Assembly (NCBI GenBank): GCA_031292455.1
Contig: JARLHC010000006.1
Span: 1-53,584 of the forward strand
Direction of reading: 5' to 3'
From: Ignavibacteriaceae bacterium
GTDB taxonomy: Bacteria > Bacteroidota > Ignavibacteria > Ignavibacteriales > Ignavibacteriaceae
Length of the DNA stretch: 53,584 nt
The translations under genes were made by a program, and so were the position numbers. Positions 16,972 to 25,628 of this stretch are shown one piece after another. Each line of letters opens with the position of its first letter. Position 1 is the first letter of the stretch. The notes beneath the pieces are model-generated. The model was not told the origin of the DNA, did not search any database, and saw only the letters and a program-made list of their open reading frames with translations.

Positions 16972-17508
16972 TTATAACTGATCGAAGGTTTTTCTTAAAT
17001 CAAATATAGCGATGCCATAGGCGACAGCTACATTGAGTGATTGTTTAATACCATACTGGGGAATTTCGATTGAGAGATCGCAAAGATCAAGTAAATCCTG
17101 TGACACGCCAGTAATTTCATTTCCAACCACAAGACACAGAGGAAAATTGTTATTTTCCAGCTTATAATATTCACTGCTTGATTCAGTTAATTCCAGTGCG
17201 CAAATCTTAATCCCCTGCTCTTTTAATTTTAATATTACTTCTTTAGGATCCTTTACATATTCCCAGGAGACACTATCGACAGCGCCGAGTGCAGTTTTTA
17301 ATATTTCTTTTTTAGGAGGATGGGGAGTATATCCACAGAGATAGAGTTTTTCGATCATTGCTCCATCGGAAGTTCTGAATATTGAACCGACATTATAATT
17401 ACTACGGATGCTATCAAGCAGAACATATACAGGAAGTTTTTTTACAAGGTGAAGGGTTTCAATGGTACTTCTGTTTTGGGATATTTCGTCGTGAGTTAGT
17501 TTTTTCAT
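16972..17508 (-). CDS. TrmH/SpoU-family RNA 2'-O-methyltransferase
   Basis: SPOUT-class methyltransferase of 178 residues that uses S-adenosylmethionine to methylate a ribose 2'-hydroxyl in tRNA or rRNA. The three SpoU motifs are present: LDSIRSNYNVGSIFRTSDG with the catalytic arginine, LVVGNEITGVS, and the knot motif IPQYGIKQSLNVAVAYGIA. It lacks the N-terminal substrate-binding extension of RlmB-type enzymes, so it resembles compact TrmH-like proteins; the exact RNA target cannot be stated. The start is six bases after the rlmN stop, so it is the second gene of an RNA-modification operon. It converges on the candidate small RNA at 16799-16935. Confidence 0.88.
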   Translation of the reverse strand: MKKLTHDEISQNRSTIETLHLVKKLPVYVLLDSIRSNYNVGSIFRTSDGAMIEKLYLCGYTPHPPKKEILKTALGAVDSVSWEYVKDPKEVILKLKEQGIKICALELTESSSEYYKLENNNFPLCLVVGNEITGVSQDLLDLCDLSIEIPQYGIKQSLNVAVAYGIAIFDLRKTFDQL

Positions 17509-17514
17509 TAGATT

Positions 17515-18582
17515 TCAAGAATAGTTAGTAGCGAGCTGTCCGCATGCAGCGGCAATATCATCGCCCTGTGTATAACGCACGATGACAGTAATATTCCTAT
17601 CGCGGAGACGGGTGACAAAGTCTTCAATTTTACGTTTAGGAGTTGGTTCAAGCTGAGCTGAATAACCTTCAGGGTTCATATGTTTTAATGAATTGAACGG
17701 AATGATATTTATTTTGGAAGGGATTTCAGCGCATAATTTGGCGAGCGCATTTATATCATCCTGGCGGTCGTTAATTCCTTTAAGCATAACATACTCAAAA
17801 GTAACGCGGGTACCTGTTCTTTTAACATAGTATTTGATTGCATCGATATTCTGTTTAAGGGAATATTTCAGATTTACGGGCATAATTTTAGAGCGAGTAT
17901 CCTCAAAGCATGAATGAAGGGAGAGGGCGATTTTAACCTTCAGACCCGAATCAGCGAGTTCAATTATTTTGGGCGCAATACCGGCTGTTGAAACGGTAAT
18001 CTTTTTAAGACTGATACCTGTAGTAAGTTCATCGGCAAATATTTTAAGTGAATTGAGGGTTGCCGAATAATTCAAAAGAGGTTCACCCATACCCATATAA
18101 ACGATGTTGGAAATATTATCTTTCCCATAATCTTTAGCTGCAAGCAAATACTGGTCGAATATTTCACCGGCAGTAAGATTCTTTTTATAGCCCATCAGTC
18201 CTGTAGCGCAGAATTTGCAATCGAGGGGACACCCGATCTGGGTGGAGATGCAAAGGGTAGTTCTATTTTCCTCTGGGATAATAACGGATTCTATTTTATT
18301 ATGCTCAATAGTTTCAAATATAAATTTCTTAGTACCCGAAGAAGCGGATATTTGGGAATCTACAAAATCGAGGGTTTTAATAATTGTATCGTCAGCCAAT
18401 TTACTGCGGAGTAATTTAGGGAGGTTATCCATTTCTCCGAAAAGGGTGGCAAGATGATTATACATCCAATTGAATACCTGTCCTCCTCTGAACTTAGGTT
18501 CACCAATGGAAACGAAATAATTATTAAGCTCTTCGAGGGGCATACCCTTAAGGAGAACTTTCTTTTTAGCAATCTGAATCAT
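17515..18582 (-). CDS. rlmN: 23S rRNA/tRNA (adenine-C2)-methyltransferase RlmN
   Basis: Radical SAM enzyme of 355 residues that methylates C2 of A2503 in 23S rRNA and A37 in some tRNAs. The [4Fe-4S] motif is CKFCATG, in the context QIGCPLDCKFCATGLMG. Other family signatures are YMGMGEPLLNY, the SAM-contacting ALSLHS, and the acceptor cysteine near the C-terminus in GDDIAAACGQL. Length is typical. The ATG at 18582 lacks a good ribosome binding site. The downstream TrmH-type gene is six bases away. Divergent from the acyl-CoA dehydrogenase gene, with about 100 bases between them. A Cfr-type resistance enzyme is the main alternative, but the sequence motifs and genomic setting favour RlmN. Confidence 0.95.
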   Translation of the reverse strand: MIQIAKKKVLLKGMPLEELNNYFVSIGEPKFRGGQVFNWMYNHLATLFGEMDNLPKLLRSKLADDTIIKTLDFVDSQISASSGTKKFIFETIEHNKIESVIIPEENRTTLCISTQIGCPLDCKFCATGLMGYKKNLTAGEIFDQYLLAAKDYGKDNISNIVYMGMGEPLLNYSATLNSLKIFADELTTGISLKKITVSTAGIAPKIIELADSGLKVKIALSLHSCFEDTRSKIMPVNLKYSLKQNIDAIKYYVKRTGTRVTFEYVMLKGINDRQDDINALAKLCAEIPSKINIIPFNSLKHMNPEGYSAQLEPTPKRKIEDFVTRLRDRNITVIVRYTQGDDIAAACGQLATNYS

Positions 18583-18680
18583 GGGGGCAAATATAACAAA
18601 TATTTCCCTATAGGTTCTTTGCTATAATTCTATAATTAGGTTATTTTTCATACACTTTAATAAACAAAGGAAATTCCCAA

Positions 18681-19832
18681 ATGAATTTTGACTTGACAGA
18701 AGAACAGTTAATGATACAGGAGGCAGCAAGGGATTTTGCAGAAGCAGAGATTGCCCCATCAACAATTCAAAGAGATATTAACGCTGAATTTCCGAAGGAC
18801 ATTGTTAAGAAATTAGGGGAGCTTGGATTTTTAGGCATGATGGTACCGCCCGAATACGGAGGGGCAGGATTAGATACTATAAGTTATGTACTTGCCATGA
18901 TTGAAATATCAAAAGTAGATGCCAGTGTAGGGGTAATAATGTCAGTTAATAATTCATTAGTTTGTTACGGACTGGAAGAGTACGGAACTGATTACATCAA
19001 AGAGAAATATTTAGTACCACTTGCGAAGGGGGAAAAGCTCGGAGCATTTGCATTATCGGAACCTGAAGCAGGGAGTGATGCTACAAAGCAGAAGACCACA
19101 GCGGATAAAGATGGAGATTATTATATACTTAACGGTATAAAGAACTGGACAACTAACGGAACTACGGCTGATTATTATATTGTTATTGCTACCACGGATA
19201 AGTCGCTAGGGCACAAAGGAATATCCACATTCATAGTAGAGAAAGGTACACCTGGATTCGAGCATGGCAAGAAGGAAGACAAATTAGGAATCAGAAGTTC
19301 CGACACATGTTCTTTAACATTTGAAGGATGCAGGGTACCTAAAGAGAATCTTGTATGGAGTGAAGGGAAGGGATTCAATTTTGCAATGAATACATTAAAC
19401 GGGGGGCGGATTGGGATTGCAGCGCAAGCGATTGGTATAGCTGAAGCATCCTTAAATGCCGCGATTAAATACTCAAAGGAGAGGAAAGCATTCGGAGCGA
19501 CGATATCGAATTTTCAGGCAATCCAGTTCAAGTTAGCCGACATGGCTGTAAAAGTGGATGCAGCAAAGCTACTGACATTCAAAGCAGCGGCATTGAAGGA
19601 TTCTAAAAAGAAATATTATAATGAAGCGGCGATGGCAAAATTATATTCAAGCAAGATTGCGGTGGAATGTGCATTAGAAGCAATACAGATCCACGGCGGT
19701 TATGGTTATGTAAGAGAGTATCTTGTTGAAAGATATTTACGGGATGCGAAGATAACAGAAATATATGAAGGAACCTCGGAGATCCAGAAGATGGTGATTT
19801 CAAGAGGGTTGATGGATGAGCATAATAAATAA
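18681..19832 (+). CDS. Acyl-CoA dehydrogenase (butyryl/short-chain type)
   Basis: FAD enzyme of 383 residues that introduces the alpha-beta double bond into acyl-CoA. Family signatures include FALSEPEAGSDA (FAD/substrate contact), ERKAFGATISNFQAIQFKLADMA (shown here only as the known FAD-binding region at about 275-297) and the C-terminal LRDAKITEIYEGTSEIQ, whose IYEGTSE carries the catalytic glutamate. The pattern and length match short-chain, butyryl-CoA-type dehydrogenases. AAGGA lies upstream of the ATG. It is not adjacent to electron-transfer flavoprotein genes or other beta-oxidation genes in this window, so its electron acceptor and exact chain length are open. Confidence 0.93.
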   Translation: MNFDLTEEQLMIQEAARDFAEAEIAPSTIQRDINAEFPKDIVKKLGELGFLGMMVPPEYGGAGLDTISYVLAMIEISKVDASVGVIMSVNNSLVCYGLEEYGTDYIKEKYLVPLAKGEKLGAFALSEPEAGSDATKQKTTADKDGDYYILNGIKNWTTNGTTADYYIVIATTDKSLGHKGISTFIVEKGTPGFEHGKKEDKLGIRSSDTCSLTFEGCRVPKENLVWSEGKGFNFAMNTLNGGRIGIAAQAIGIAEASLNAAIKYSKERKAFGATISNFQAIQFKLADMAVKVDAAKLLTFKAAALKDSKKKYYNEAAMAKLYSSKIAVECALEAIQIHGGYGYVREYLVERYLRDAKITEIYEGTSEIQKMVISRGLMDEHNK

Positions 19833-19911
19833 CGGGGAAGAAATCATGGCTGTTAATATCCGGGAGAGACTAAATTAGAGATAAGACAGACGGGGGGATA
19901 AGGAATTAGAT

Positions 19912-20361
19912 ATGATTAAATTATTTGTTTTAATTTGCTTGGGTATGCAGGTTTTATTTGCCCAGACGGATTGGGAGAAATGGGGGAAGGCGGACATTCC
20001 TTATACGATTAATAGCGGGACAGTTTCCAGAAACTACAGTATTGGAAGTGACAACCCGGGACAGATAATATTAAAATCATTGGTTATAGGTTACTGGGTT
20101 ATTATATCTGATGTTGATGGAGATAACTGTCCTTTCAGTCCCACCTGTTCATCATTTTTTCTTCAATCAGTGAAAGAGACGAATATAGTGCAGGGGACGT
20201 TAATGTTTGCGGACCGGTTTACCAGGGACATGAATACTTTCGGAAGGTTATCACACTACCCTATATCAAGGAACAGGCATTTATATGATCCGCCGACATT
20301 ATACACACTGGATAAGGATAAAATAAAATACATCCCGGCAGGGGTTATAGTTAATGAATAG
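19912..20361 (+). CDS. YidD-like small protein with signal peptide
   Basis: 149-residue protein with a signal peptide (about residues 1-18, ending VLFAQ). The middle has CPFSPTCSSFFLQSV followed by a glycine and MFADRFTRD, the pattern of YidD-type 'membrane protein insertion efficiency factor' proteins, where CRFxPSCSxYA precedes a conserved basic helix. Unlike canonical YidD it is longer and apparently exported, so it is better described as YidD-related. It overlaps the next gene by eight bases (ATGAATAG), indicating translational coupling with the TPR protein. YidD normally sits with rnpA and yidC, none of which are here, so a different role is likely. First gene of a three-gene set. Confidence 0.7.
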   Translation: MIKLFVLICLGMQVLFAQTDWEKWGKADIPYTINSGTVSRNYSIGSDNPGQIILKSLVIGYWVIISDVDGDNCPFSPTCSSFFLQSVKETNIVQGTLMFADRFTRDMNTFGRLSHYPISRNRHLYDPPTLYTLDKDKIKYIPAGVIVNE

Positions 20362-21205
20362 CTATTTTCTGAAAAATATACCTCTCCCCTTCCTATTTAT
20401 ATTACTTCTTATTCAAAATAGTTCATTTTCACAGGATACAAATATGTATTCCACAGAAAGCAGGAGACTTTTTGCAGATTATCTTTACTGTCAAAAGGAT
20501 TACCTAAGGGCAATTGATGAATACCAGGAGATAGCAGGGACGGCCGGAAGTGATACTATAAATTTTAAGATAGGGCTTGCATATCTGAAGATCGGAAAGT
20601 ATGAACCGGCGGGGTTAAGTTTTATAAAGATAAAAGAGAATTCATATTATTATAGCAATGCAAGGTTAGAGTTTTTCAAAACTCAATTCCTGCTAAGCAA
20701 TTATGATACATTAGAAAGGAACGGAGACAATCTATTGCCGGTAAAGCAACTAAATGTATTCTCTTATTTACTGGATTACAAAACTTTGCCTGTAAAGAAT
20801 AAATTACTATCTATTTTTGAGGGAGAGGATAGGAGAGCAGTGTCAGATTTTTATGAGAGGAAGCTGAATCCCCCTTATAAAAGTGAATTAACTGCAATTA
20901 TATTATCCACATTGATACCGGGAGCCGGGAAGATATATACAGAAGAATACAGTGACGGAATTATAGCATTTATAGTAACAGGAATAATGGGATATATATC
21001 GTACACTGATTTTAAGGCAGATCATAAATTAAGGGGATGGGTATTTGCGGGACTGTCGACATTTTTTTATGCCGGCAATATATATGGTTCAGCGGCATCG
21101 GCTCAAATATTTAATGCGAAGGTGAATTTCAAACTCAGTACAGACATGAAACTATTTATTGAGAATAAAGATTATTTTATACCAGATTATGAATTCTGTA
21201 AATAA
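20354..21205 (+). CDS. TPR-like envelope protein with C-terminal membrane segments
   Basis: 283-residue protein that I do not recognise by name. A signal peptide or signal anchor covers about residues 1-26 (ending NSSFSQ). It is followed by about 150 residues of tetratricopeptide-like helices, for example LFADYLYCQKDYLRAIDEY and FKIGLAYLKIGKYEPAG. Near residue 190 comes the motif IPGAGKIYTEEYSDG, then two hydrophobic segments. The PGAGxxY pattern before membrane helices recalls DUF5683-like proteins of the Bacteroidota. The next gene has the same layout and motif and appears to be a paralogue. It overlaps the YidD-like gene and the next gene, so all three are likely made together at the envelope. 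Confidence 0.7.
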   Translation: MNSYFLKNIPLPFLFILLLIQNSSFSQDTNMYSTESRRLFADYLYCQKDYLRAIDEYQEIAGTAGSDTINFKIGLAYLKIGKYEPAGLSFIKIKENSYYYSNARLEFFKTQFLLSNYDTLERNGDNLLPVKQLNVFSYLLDYKTLPVKNKLLSIFEGEDRRAVSDFYERKLNPPYKSELTAIILSTLIPGAGKIYTEEYSDGIIAFIVTGIMGYISYTDFKADHKLRGWVFAGLSTFFYAGNIYGSAASAQIFNAKVNFKLSTDMKLFIENKDYFIPDYEFCK

Positions 21206-22025
21206 GATAGTATTCATAATATTGCTTACTGCAAAGGTGATATTACCTCAAGGACAATTGGGAGACCAGTTTAATAAAGCCAAGGAGTTGTATTCAAAGG
21301 GAGAATATTTTAATACAATTACCGAGCTGAAGCGTTTAATATTTTTTGACAGGGATAAAAGGTATGCATACATTTCGAATGAGTTAATTGGTGAATGCTA
21401 TAAGATGGGGGCTAAATTTACAGATGCGCTTAATTATTTTACCCGGGCGGAAATGAGTGCAACATCATCTGAGGATATATATAAATGCAGGATAAATATT
21501 ATTAAGATTAATATTTTAAGGAGGACGACCGGGAGGGCAATATCGTTACTTGATATACTGGAGAAGGATTCACGATTTAACGGTAAAAGAGAGGAAATAG
21601 ATTACTGGAGAGGATGGGCATATATTTTTGCGGATGACTGGGATAAAGCAGCAATTCAGTTTTCAAAAATATCTCCTGATCACGAACTTAAGAAGATGTG
21701 CGACAGTATCGATAATGAGAGGTATAGTGTAACAAAGGCAAAATTATTGTCGTATTTTATTCCGGGGGCGGGCCAAGTATACACAGGACATTATTTAAGC
21801 GGGTTATTATCTCTCGGGTGGAACATTTTATGGGGATATACAACGGTTACGGCATTTCAGGCAGGGAGGATTTTTGATGGAGTGGTTGTAGGGGAATTGC
21901 TCTGGTTCAGGTTTTACAACGGGAATAATCAGAATGCGGAGAAATTTACAATAGAGAGGAACAGAGAGATATCGAACGGGGCGCTATCTTATTTGCAGAA
22001 TGGCTACCGAGGGGAAAAACCGTAA
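21189..22025 (+). CDS. TPR-like envelope protein, paralogue of the preceding gene
   Basis: Protein of 278 residues with the same design as its upstream neighbour. It has a signal peptide (about residues 1-21), a helical-repeat region beginning FNKAKELYSKGEYFNTITEL, and a later IPGAGQVYTGHYLSGLLSLG motif followed by hydrophobic helices. I chose the ATG at 21189, which overlaps the preceding gene by 17 bases; a TTG at 21159 would place extra residues ahead of the signal peptide. Function is unknown. The paired genes suggest either a duplication with divergence or two subunits of one envelope complex. The 131-base gap to lemA has no clear terminator. Confidence 0.7.
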   Translation: MNSVNKIVFIILLTAKVILPQGQLGDQFNKAKELYSKGEYFNTITELKRLIFFDRDKRYAYISNELIGECYKMGAKFTDALNYFTRAEMSATSSEDIYKCRINIIKINILRRTTGRAISLLDILEKDSRFNGKREEIDYWRGWAYIFADDWDKAAIQFSKISPDHELKKMCDSIDNERYSVTKAKLLSYFIPGAGQVYTGHYLSGLLSLGWNILWGYTTVTAFQAGRIFDGVVVGELLWFRFYNGNNQNAEKFTIERNREISNGALSYLQNGYRGEKP

Positions 22026-22156
22026 ATCCATCCAACACAATTCTATTGGATATTCAGCAAAAACATTATAAATTAAAAATTCGGAATTTATGTTTTAGAA
22101 TAATATCCCATTATTGAAGATAAAAACTATTCAATTTTAACAACCCGGAGGTATAA

Positions 22157-22762
22157 ATGAAAAAAGGGATGATAATCGGATTATCGATAGCCGGAGGGAT
22201 CCTGCTTTTAATACTGATAATAGTTATGTGGGGAGTAGGTTCTTATAATAAATTAGTAAACCTGAATGAATCAGTCAATTCAAGCTGGAGTCAAGTAGAG
22301 AATCAATATCAGAGGAGAGCAGATCTTATCCCTAATCTGGTAAATACAGTTAAAGGATATGCTAATTTTGAAAGAGGAGTACTTACCGATGTTACTGAGG
22401 CAAGGGCCAAGGTAAGTCAGATGAATGTAACGAAGGAAGTATTAAATGATCCGCAGGCATTTGCAAAGTTTCAACAGCTGCAAGGGAACTTAAGCAATGC
22501 GCTTTCGCGACTACTTGTAACAGTGGAAAACTATCCAAATCTGAAGGCAAATGAGAATTTTCTTCAATTACAGGCTCAACTTGAGGGGACAGAGAACAGG
22601 ATCTCGGTAGAAAGAAGGAACTTTAATGAGGTGGTACAGCAATATAATGTAAGTATAAGGCGATTCCCAACTGCCATATTTGCCGGGATGTTCGGATTCA
22701 GGTACAAAGAATACTTCAAATCAGCACCAGGAACCGAGACTCCTCCTAAAGTTGAATTTTAG
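22157..22762 (+). CDS. lemA: LemA-family membrane protein
   Basis: 201-residue protein with one N-terminal membrane segment (about 5-27) followed by the conserved LemA helical domain. The segment YNKLVNLNESVNSSWSQVEN leads to QRRADLIPNLVNTVKGYA, the strongest family signature, and RFPTAIFAGMFGFR lies near the end. The family forms a short-anchored coiled bundle; its molecular function is not established. CCGGAGG lies just before the ATG. It is followed after ten bases by a TPM-domain gene, and this lemA-TPM pair is a recurrent arrangement in bacteria, suggesting joint action at the envelope. Confidence 0.95.
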   Translation: MKKGMIIGLSIAGGILLLILIIVMWGVGSYNKLVNLNESVNSSWSQVENQYQRRADLIPNLVNTVKGYANFERGVLTDVTEARAKVSQMNVTKEVLNDPQAFAKFQQLQGNLSNALSRLLVTVENYPNLKANENFLQLQAQLEGTENRISVERRNFNEVVQQYNVSIRRFPTAIFAGMFGFRYKEYFKSAPGTETPPKVEF

Positions 22763-22772
22763 ATAAAAACAG

Positions 22773-23477
22773 ATGAAAACCCTAATTCTATTTCTTTTAA
22801 TTACATGTTCTATTTTTGCACAAAAGCCCGAAATACCCAAGCTTCCGTACTGGGCTAATGATCTGACAGGTACACTTACCACAGAGCAGACGGCGGCCTT
22901 AAATTCAAAGTTAAAGGCGTATGCGGACACTACATCGAATCAGGTAGTTTTTTTGATGGTAGAGACATTAGATGGATATCCATTAGAGGATTACTCATAT
23001 GATGTTGCGAAAGAGAATCAAATAGGGACAAAAAAGAATAACGGAATATTATTATTAGTGGTTAAAAATGACAGAAAGTTAAGAATTGAGGTAGGTTATG
23101 GACTTGAGGGGGTATTTCCTGATGCACTTTCAAGCTCTATAATCAGAAATGTAATAAAACCTTACTTTTTAAGGGAAGATTATTATACGGGGATAAATGC
23201 CGGAATAGATGCAATTTTTGCAACTATTGCGGGAGAGTACAAAGCTGAAAAACAGACTACCAGCAGGAGGCAATTCTCCCCTTTTATTACAATTTTCAGC
23301 ATAATTATCTTTGTTTTATTCTCATTTTTAAGGAGGGGGGGAGGTAGAAGAGGGGGTGGATTCCTTTATTATGGTGGAGGTTCAGGGGGAGGTTTCGGCG
23401 GCGGATTTGGTGGAGGAGGCGGATTCAGCGGTGGAGGAGGAAGTTTCGGTGGTGGTGGATCATCCGGAGGGTGGTAA
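22773..23477 (+). CDS. TPM-domain membrane protein with glycine-rich tail (YgcG-like)
   Basis: Protein of 234 residues. A signal peptide covers about 1-16 (ending CSIFAQ). A TPM domain follows (about 20-150), with the usual opening WANDLTGTLTTEQTAALNSKL and the core segment VEVGYGLEGVFPD-like (here IEVGYGLEGVFPD). A hydrophobic helix at about 170-188 precedes a long glycine/serine/phenylalanine-rich C-terminus, GGGSGGGFGGGFGGG-like, as in many YgcG proteins. TPM domains include the plant thylakoid photosystem II repair protein and some phosphatases; for the bacterial group the activity is unsettled. It is coupled to lemA by a ten-base gap with only a weak ribosome binding site. Confidence 0.92.
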   Translation: MKTLILFLLITCSIFAQKPEIPKLPYWANDLTGTLTTEQTAALNSKLKAYADTTSNQVVFLMVETLDGYPLEDYSYDVAKENQIGTKKNNGILLLVVKNDRKLRIEVGYGLEGVFPDALSSSIIRNVIKPYFLREDYYTGINAGIDAIFATIAGEYKAEKQTTSRRQFSPFITIFSIIIFVLFSFLRRGGGRRGGGFLYYGGGSGGGFGGGFGGGGGFSGGGGSFGGGGSSGGW

Positions 23478-23522
23478 TATTATACAATTAATGAAATGTG
23501 CATTGATGTTTTAATCCACTTT

Positions 23523-23551
23523 TTGTTAATTTGTCACTAGGATATTATAAA
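23523..23551 (+). promoter_or_regulatory. Likely promoter for the first ferredoxin gene
   Basis: TTGTTA (23523-23528) and TATAAA (23546-23551), spaced by 17 bases, lie 43 bases ahead of the start codon of the first ferredoxin. Confidence 0.5.
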
Positions 23552-23594
23552 ATATCAGGGTACTTAGAAATTTAATTTATTATGGAGAAGCCTA

Positions 23595-23927
23595 ATGGCA
23601 ATTAAGATAACTGAAGAATGCATCAACTGTGGAGCATGCGAACCTGAATGCCCCAATACAGCAATTTATGAAGGCGGTGCAACCTGGGAATTATCTGGTA
23701 AATCATATGGAGATGGAGATTCCGCACCATCAGGTGCACAGGGATTTTTCTCTAATGATTTCTTTTATATTGTACCAGATAAATGCACAGAGTGCGTAGG
23801 ATTCCATGATGAACCTCAGTGTGCGGCAGTATGTCCAGTAGATTGTTGTATACCAGACACAGGACATGTAGAGGATAAAGATTCTTTATTGAAGAAGAAA
23901 GAGTATTTAGACAGTTTAGGAAGATAA
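23595..23927 (+). CDS. 2[4Fe-4S] ferredoxin, Alvin-like type (copy 1)
   Basis: Small soluble electron carrier of 110 residues. The first cluster motif is [12 protein letters not shown] at residues 10-21. The second is [18 protein letters not shown], with eight residues between the second and third cysteines, the spacing of Allochromatium-type (YfhL-like) ferredoxins that hold two clusters with very different potentials. About 30 residues separate the two motifs, including a conserved GFFSNDFFY segment, making it longer than clostridial ferredoxins. An extra cysteine occurs in VDCC after the second motif. TGGAGAA supports the start at 23595. It has its own promoter and terminator, and the next gene is a close copy, so the two are probably regulated separately. 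Confidence 0.95.
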   Translation: MAIKITEECINCGACEPECPNTAIYEGGATWELSGKSYGDGDSAPSGAQGFFSNDFFYIVPDKCTECVGFHDEPQCAAVCPVDCCIPDTGHVEDKDSLLKKKEYLDSLGR

Positions 23928-23932
23928 AAATA

Positions 23933-23960
23933 AGAGGCTGTAAAGCAGCCTCTCATTTTT
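23933..23960 (+). terminator. Terminator after ferredoxin copy 1
   Basis: AGAGGCTG and CAGCCTCT pair perfectly around a TAAAG loop and are followed by CATTTTTC. Confidence 0.8.
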
Positions 23961-24183
23961 CAATGTAGAGTAACAAATAGCCCACCTATTTTCTTATAAA
24001 TGAAAATCCCGATATATAGTTTTTTAACAGCGGTAAATCATATCTATTCATTTCAATAAAATTGATGATTTTTCAATACATATAGAATTTAATGGCTTGG
24101 CATAGAATTCGTGGTACAATAGGAACAAGTAAATGCTGAGAAAATAAACAAACAAGCAAGTAATAAATTAAGGAGACTTAAAA

Positions 24184-24516
24184 ATGGCATATAAGATAAC
24201 CGAGGAATGCATTAATTGCGGAGCCTGTGAACCTGAATGTCCAAATACAGCTATTTATCAAGGAGGAGTTAATTGGGAATTAGCGGGAGTAACATATGGT
24301 GAAGGAGCAGCAGCGCCATCGGGAGCTGAAGGTTTTTATTCTAATGATTTCTTTTATGTAGTTCCAGACAAATGCACAGAATGTTCAGGGTTCCATGATG
24401 CACCACAATGTGTTGAAGTATGCCCTGTAGATGCCTGCGTACATGATTCTAATCATGTTGAAGACAAAGATATGCTACTTAAGAAGAAAGAACATCTGGA
24501 TCAGTTAGGAAGATAA
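24184..24516 (+). CDS. 2[4Fe-4S] ferredoxin, Alvin-like type (copy 2)
   Basis: Also 110 residues and aligned without gaps to the preceding gene, with about 25 differences counted by eye. The cluster motifs [12 protein letters not shown] and [18 protein letters not shown] are intact, so it should bind two [4Fe-4S] clusters. It differs from copy 1 in lacking the extra cysteine after motif two (VDACV here) and in several surface positions around the inter-cluster insertion. AAGGAGA lies seven bases before the ATG, a stronger ribosome binding site than in copy 1. The 256-base gap between the copies holds the first terminator and presumably the promoter of this gene, so it is separately controlled. 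The redox partner is unknown. Confidence 0.95.
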   Translation: MAYKITEECINCGACEPECPNTAIYQGGVNWELAGVTYGEGAAAPSGAEGFYSNDFFYVVPDKCTECSGFHDAPQCVEVCPVDACVHDSNHVEDKDMLLKKKEHLDQLGR

Positions 24517-24544
24517 ATAGTTCCAAATATTTGGAGAACTTTGA

Positions 24545-24571
24545 GGACACCAACAGGTGTCCTTTTTTTTT
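24545..24571 (+). terminator. Terminator after ferredoxin copy 2
   Basis: GGACACC pairs with GGTGTCC around AACA, followed by nine T residues. Confidence 0.93.
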
Positions 24572-24661
24572 GATCCATTTAACCTCACATAGCGGATAAT
24601 TATCCTTTAACTTCTAATATTTCTTCATTAATTTAGTTTATTAATAATTACAAGAAAAAAG

Positions 24662-25507
24662 ATGCAGATAGGCGACTATAAGTTGACTGCTATAAATTCA
24701 GGTTATTTCAGACTTGACGGTGGTGCAATGTTTGGTATTATCCCTAAACCTTTATGGGAGAGGACAAATCCACCGGACAGTATGAACAGGATAAAGCTAT
24801 CAGCCAGGAACCTGTTACTGCAAAAGAAAGGAAGGAATATACTGATTGATACAGGCATGGGGAATAAATGGGATGAGAAATCGAGATCGATATATGATAT
24901 AGACCAAGGTACAGTATCATTACAAAGTGAGCTTAAGAAAATAGGGCTTTTAGCTGAAGATATAACAGATGTAATACTTACGCATCTTCATTTTGATCAT
25001 ACCGGAGGATCCACAATAGTTGAGAACGGAAAGCTTGTGCCGACTTTTCAATCGGCGAGATATTATGTTCAAAAGCAGAATCTGGATTGGGCAATGAATT
25101 CCACTGAGAAGGATAAAGGGAGTTATATCAAGGATAATTTTATGCCATTAGTGGAATTTGGTGTTTTAGACACGATAAGCGGAGACACCAGATTTGATAA
25201 GGATATAGAATTTATAGTAGTTAACGGACATACATTCGGACAGCAGTTAATAAAAATATCAGATATGGAAAAAACCCTTTTATATTGCTGTGATATGATT
25301 CCGACTGCTTCACACATTCCCCTCCCTTATATTATGGGATATGATCTTCAACCTCTTGTGACCTTATCAGAGAAGAAGAATCTTCTTCAGAAAGCAGCAG
25401 ATGAAAAATGGCTACTCTTCTTTGAACACGATCCCGATACAATTATGGCAACAGTTGCTAAAACGGAAAAGGGATATAAAGCTGAGAATAGATACAATGA
25501 GCTTTAA
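24662..25507 (+). CDS. MBL-fold metallo-hydrolase
   Basis: Metallo-beta-lactamase-fold hydrolase of 281 residues. The metal-binding motif is THLHFDHTGG (HxHxDH), with a further histidine in NGHTFGQ and an aspartate in YCCDMIPT, giving a complete dinuclear site. The N-terminus has the usual INSGYFRLDGGAMFG strand and ILIDTGMGN. The overall pattern resembles lactonase or glyoxalase-II-like members, but MBL-fold activities are diverse and I cannot name a substrate. No signal peptide, so cytoplasmic. The upstream ribosome binding site is poor (AAGAAAAAAG). It is flanked by ferredoxin and queG genes with no evident functional link. Confidence 0.9.
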   Translation: MQIGDYKLTAINSGYFRLDGGAMFGIIPKPLWERTNPPDSMNRIKLSARNLLLQKKGRNILIDTGMGNKWDEKSRSIYDIDQGTVSLQSELKKIGLLAEDITDVILTHLHFDHTGGSTIVENGKLVPTFQSARYYVQKQNLDWAMNSTEKDKGSYIKDNFMPLVEFGVLDTISGDTRFDKDIEFIVVNGHTFGQQLIKISDMEKTLLYCCDMIPTASHIPLPYIMGYDLQPLVTLSEKKNLLQKAADEKWLLFFEHDPDTIMATVAKTEKGYKAENRYNEL

Positions 25508-25628
25508 AATATAGATGCATTCGGTTAGTAGAATTGGCAAGGTGCTAACCAGAACACTGCTCTATGTTATGAAACTATAATAGATAAAGACGAGTACATT
25601 AAGTTAATGAACAAGAACGGAAATAAAG

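Noticed and set aside
18681-19832. Acyl-CoA dehydrogenase as part of a butyrate cluster
   Set aside because: No thiolase, hydratase or electron-transfer flavoprotein gene is adjacent.
24090-24120. Sigma-54-like TTGGCA element before the second ferredoxin
   Set aside because: No GC dinucleotide at the required -12 position and no enhancer-binding protein gene nearby.
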